From: Pseudomonadota bacterium
Lineage (GTDB): Bacteria > Pseudomonadota > Alphaproteobacteria > Rhizobiales > Rhizobiaceae
Direction: 5' to 3'
Length of the DNA: 60,464 nucleotides
NCBI GenBank assembly: GCA_023399465.1
Contig: JAEWPB010000074.1
Coordinates: forward strand, 1-60,464
Shown: positions 58,269 to 60,464 of the stretch, in pieces
How positions within the stretch are numbered: the stretch's first letter is position 1
How the letters are laid out: each line of letters opens with the position of its first letter
Made by a program: the position numbers and the translations under genes
The notes under the pieces: model-generated
Told to the model about the DNA's origin: nothing
The model's input: only the letters and a program-made list of their open reading frames with translations
The model's database searches: none

Positions 58269-60464
58269 ATGAACTTCTCCGCCTGGTCCATCCGCAATCC
58301 GATTGCACCGCTGCTCGGATTCGTGCTGCTGGTCTTCCTCGGCATGCAGGCCTTCTACGCCCTGCCGATCACGCGTTTCCCCAACATCGACGTTCCGGTC
58401 GTCTCGGTCGTCGTCACCCAGAGCGGCTCGTCTCCGGCCGAGCTGGAAATGCAGGTGACAAAGGAGATCGAGGACGCCGTCGCCGCGATCAGCGGCATCG
58501 ACGAGATCCAGTCGACGGTCACCGACGGCCAGTCGCAGACCGTCGTCGTCTTCCGCATCGAGAAGCCGACCGACGAAGCCGTCCAGGATACCAAGGACGC
58601 GATCGACAAGATCCGCAGCGACCTGCCGGCCGGGATCGAGGAACCGATCGTCTCCAAGGTCGACGTCGAGGGCCAGGCAATCCAGACCTTTGCCGTCTCC
58701 TCGCCGAACATGACGCTCGAAGAGCTTTCCTGGTTCGTCGACGACACGATCAAGCGCGAACTGCAGGGCCAGCCGGGGATCGGCCGTATCGACCGCTACG
58801 GCGGCGCCGACCGCGAGATCCGCATCGCGCTCAATCCCGCAAGGCTCGACGCCCACGGCATCACCGCCGCGGAAGTGAACCATCAGCTTCGCGGCACCAA
58901 CGTCGATCTCGGCTCCGGCCGCGGACAGGTCGGCGGCAACGAACAGACGATCCGCACGCTTGGCGACGCCCGCGACGTGGCGACGCTCTCAAACACCATG
59001 ATCGCGCTGTCGAACGGCCGCTTCGTGCGGCTGTCCGAACTCGGCACGGTTTCCGACACCTACGAGGAGCCGAAGTCGTTCTCACGCTTCAATGAAACGC
59101 CGGCCGTGACCTTCGCCGTGTTCCGGGCCAAGGGCGCCAGCGAGGTTTCGGTTGCCGAGACGGTTGCCACCAATCTCGACGAACTGCGCAAGGCGCACCC
59201 CGACGTGTCGATCGAAATGGTCGACGACGCGGTCTATTTCACCTACGGCAACTATGAAGCGGCGTTGCACACGCTCGTCGAAGGCTCGCTTCTCGCCGTC
59301 ATCGTCGTGCTGCTGTTCCTCGGAAACTGGCGCGCGACGCTGATCGCCGCCGTGGCCCTGCCGCTGTCGGTGATCCCGACCTTCTGGGTCATGGACATCC
59401 TCGGCTTCTCGCTCAATCTCGTCAGTTTCCTCGCCCTGACACTGGCGACCGGTATCCTCGTCGACGATGCGATCGTCGAGATCGAGAACATCGCCCGCCA
59501 CATCAAGATGGGCAAGACGCCGTACAAGGCGGCGCTGGACGCAGCAGACGAGATCGGCCTTGCGGTGATCGCCACGAGCTTCACCATCATCGCGGTATTC
59601 GTGCCGGTATCGTTCATGCCCGGCATCGCCGGCCAGTACTTCATCCAGTTCGGCCTGACGGTGGCGGTCTCGGTGTTCTTCTCGCTCGTCGTCGCGCGCC
59701 TGATAACGCCGCTGATGGCGGCCTATCTGATGCGTCCCGAAGACGCGATGGAAGACCATCACGACAATGACGGTCGCCTGATGAAGGCCTATACCCGCCT
59801 CGTCACCGGCACGACCCGCAAGTGGTACTGGCGCTATACGACGCTTCTCGCCGCCATCGCCTTCCTGTTCGGATCGATGGCGCTGCTCTCGCAGGTACCA
59901 GGAAGCTTCATGCCGCCGGACGATTCCTCGCGCGTCGTGCTGTCGGTGGAACTGCCGCCGAACGCCACGCTCGATGAAACCGACGCGACGGCGGCCCGGA
60001 TCTATGACGCGGTGCATGACATCGATGGCGTCGAGAGCGTTTTCGTGCTCGGCGGCGCTTCCCCCAAGGGTGACCTGGAACTTCGCCGCGCCACCGTCCG
60101 CATCATCCTCAAGAACATCGACCATTCGCTGCTGAAGATGCTCGTCAACAAGGGCCTCGGCAGCCTTCCCCTCATCGGCGACCTGCTGCCGAAGGTGGAG
60201 GACAAGGGGCGCACGCGTCCGCAATGGGACATCGAGAAGGAAATCTTCGCGAATGTCCGTTCCATTCCGGACGTGCGCATTTCCAAGGTCAACGATCGCG
60301 CCGAGCGCGAGCTGACGTTCAACTTCCTGTCCACCAACGAAGCCGACCTGAACAAGGCGGTCGGTCTGCTGGAATCGAAGCTCGCCGCCTCGTCGATCCT
60401 GGTCAACGTCTCCTCCGAGGGCGCCCTGCCCCGGCCGGAACTGCAGATCCGGCCGCGCAAGGAC
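58269..60464 (+). CDS. RND multidrug efflux permease, AcrB/HAE1 type (3' truncated)
   Basis: The gene runs off the right edge; 732 codons are visible from the ATG at 58269, with AGGTCAGGG upstream. The start NFSAWSIRNPIAPLLGFVLLVFLGM is the first membrane helix. GVFPNIDVP-type sequence follows (RFPNIDVPVVSV), then the porter domain. The helix 2-4 block has the RND proton-relay region: TGILVDDAIVEIENI, with two adjacent Asp. It should export drugs or lipophilic compounds by proton exchange. It is co-transcribed with the adaptor. Confidence 0.93.
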   Translation, partial: MNFSAWSIRNPIAPLLGFVLLVFLGMQAFYALPITRFPNIDVPVVSVVVTQSGSSPAELEMQVTKEIEDAVAAISGIDEIQSTVTDGQSQTVVVFRIEKPTDEAVQDTKDAIDKIRSDLPAGIEEPIVSKVDVEGQAIQTFAVSSPNMTLEELSWFVDDTIKRELQGQPGIGRIDRYGGADREIRIALNPARLDAHGITAAEVNHQLRGTNVDLGSGRGQVGGNEQTIRTLGDARDVATLSNTMIALSNGRFVRLSELGTVSDTYEEPKSFSRFNETPAVTFAVFRAKGASEVSVAETVATNLDELRKAHPDVSIEMVDDAVYFTYGNYEAALHTLVEGSLLAVIVVLLFLGNWRATLIAAVALPLSVIPTFWVMDILGFSLNLVSFLALTLATGILVDDAIVEIENIARHIKMGKTPYKAALDAADEIGLAVIATSFTIIAVFVPVSFMPGIAGQYFIQFGLTVAVSVFFSLVVARLITPLMAAYLMRPEDAMEDHHDNDGRLMKAYTRLVTGTTRKWYWRYTTLLAAIAFLFGSMALLSQVPGSFMPPDDSSRVVLSVELPPNATLDETDATAARIYDAVHDIDGVESVFVLGGASPKGDLELRRATVRIILKNIDHSLLKMLVNKGLGSLPLIGDLLPKVEDKGRTRPQWDIEKEIFANVRSIPDVRISKVNDRAERELTFNFLSTNEADLNKAVGLLESKLAASSILVNVSSEGALPRPELQIRPRKD

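Overview
The window comes from a GC-rich alphaproteobacterium, most likely Hyphomicrobiales/Rhizobiaceae. Several gene sets point that way: an ecfG-nepR-phyR general stress response locus with an adjacent HWE-type histidine kinase, a tonB / hemP-hmuSTUV haem-uptake arrangement, ExoP/ExoF-like exopolysaccharide export proteins, and a RutR-linked reductive pyrimidine pathway. I see no tRNA, rRNA, CRISPR array, insertion sequence or phage gene. The sequence enters inside an aminotransferase gene and leaves inside an RND efflux pump gene.

Layout. (1) 1-21255 is a surface-polysaccharide island. Its first 7 kb is an unusual sugar-modification cassette: class III aminotransferase, SDR, DUF4910 peptidase-fold protein, RmlC-like epimerase, C-methyltransferase, cytidylyltransferase-like nucleotidyltransferase and PIG-L deacetylase. 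After it come an orphan LuxR regulator with a degenerate receiver, an ExoP/Wzc-like co-polymerase, an ExoF-like export protein, GDP-fucose synthesis (gmd, fcl), three GT4-fold glycosyltransferases, a hexapeptide acetyltransferase, a candidate Wzy polymerase and a WecA-type initiating phosphotransferase. No flippase is visible. (2) 21256-27830 is a mixed stretch: a TetR regulator, a Tat-exported FAD oxidoreductase, a PLP decarboxylase, an SMR efflux protein with its own TetR repressor, a truncated haemoglobin and a DUF423 protein.

(3) 27928-35187 is the haem/iron locus. A minus-strand operon (DUF2325 protein, small unknown protein, ABM-fold haem-oxygenase-like protein), tonB and a secreted unknown protein face hemP-hmuS-hmuT-hmuU-hmuV. 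The divergent control region holds a TGA-N9-TCA (RirA-type) box and a short perfect palindrome. The DUF2325 operon is preceded by two perfect inverted repeats. (4) 35263-39304 is the general stress response: an elaB-like/holin-like pair behind an exact GGAAC-N16-CGTT promoter, ecfG, nepR, phyR and a kinase. (5) 39543-41706 is pobA with a divergent AraC regulator (protocatechuate branch).

(6) 41998-56753 is a reductive pyrimidine catabolism island: preT-preA, rutR, a Zn-dependent amidohydrolase (beta-ureidopropionase type), hydA, and an ABC transporter with an NMT1/THI5-like binding protein. Between these lie a UDG-like protein, a DMT transporter, a class II aldolase/adducin protein, a cupin and two unknown proteins. 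A good RutR-like operator lies between rutR and the amidohydrolase gene. (7) 56754-60464 starts an RND efflux system (adaptor plus truncated pump).

All functions are read from sequence motifs and gene context; no database search was run.
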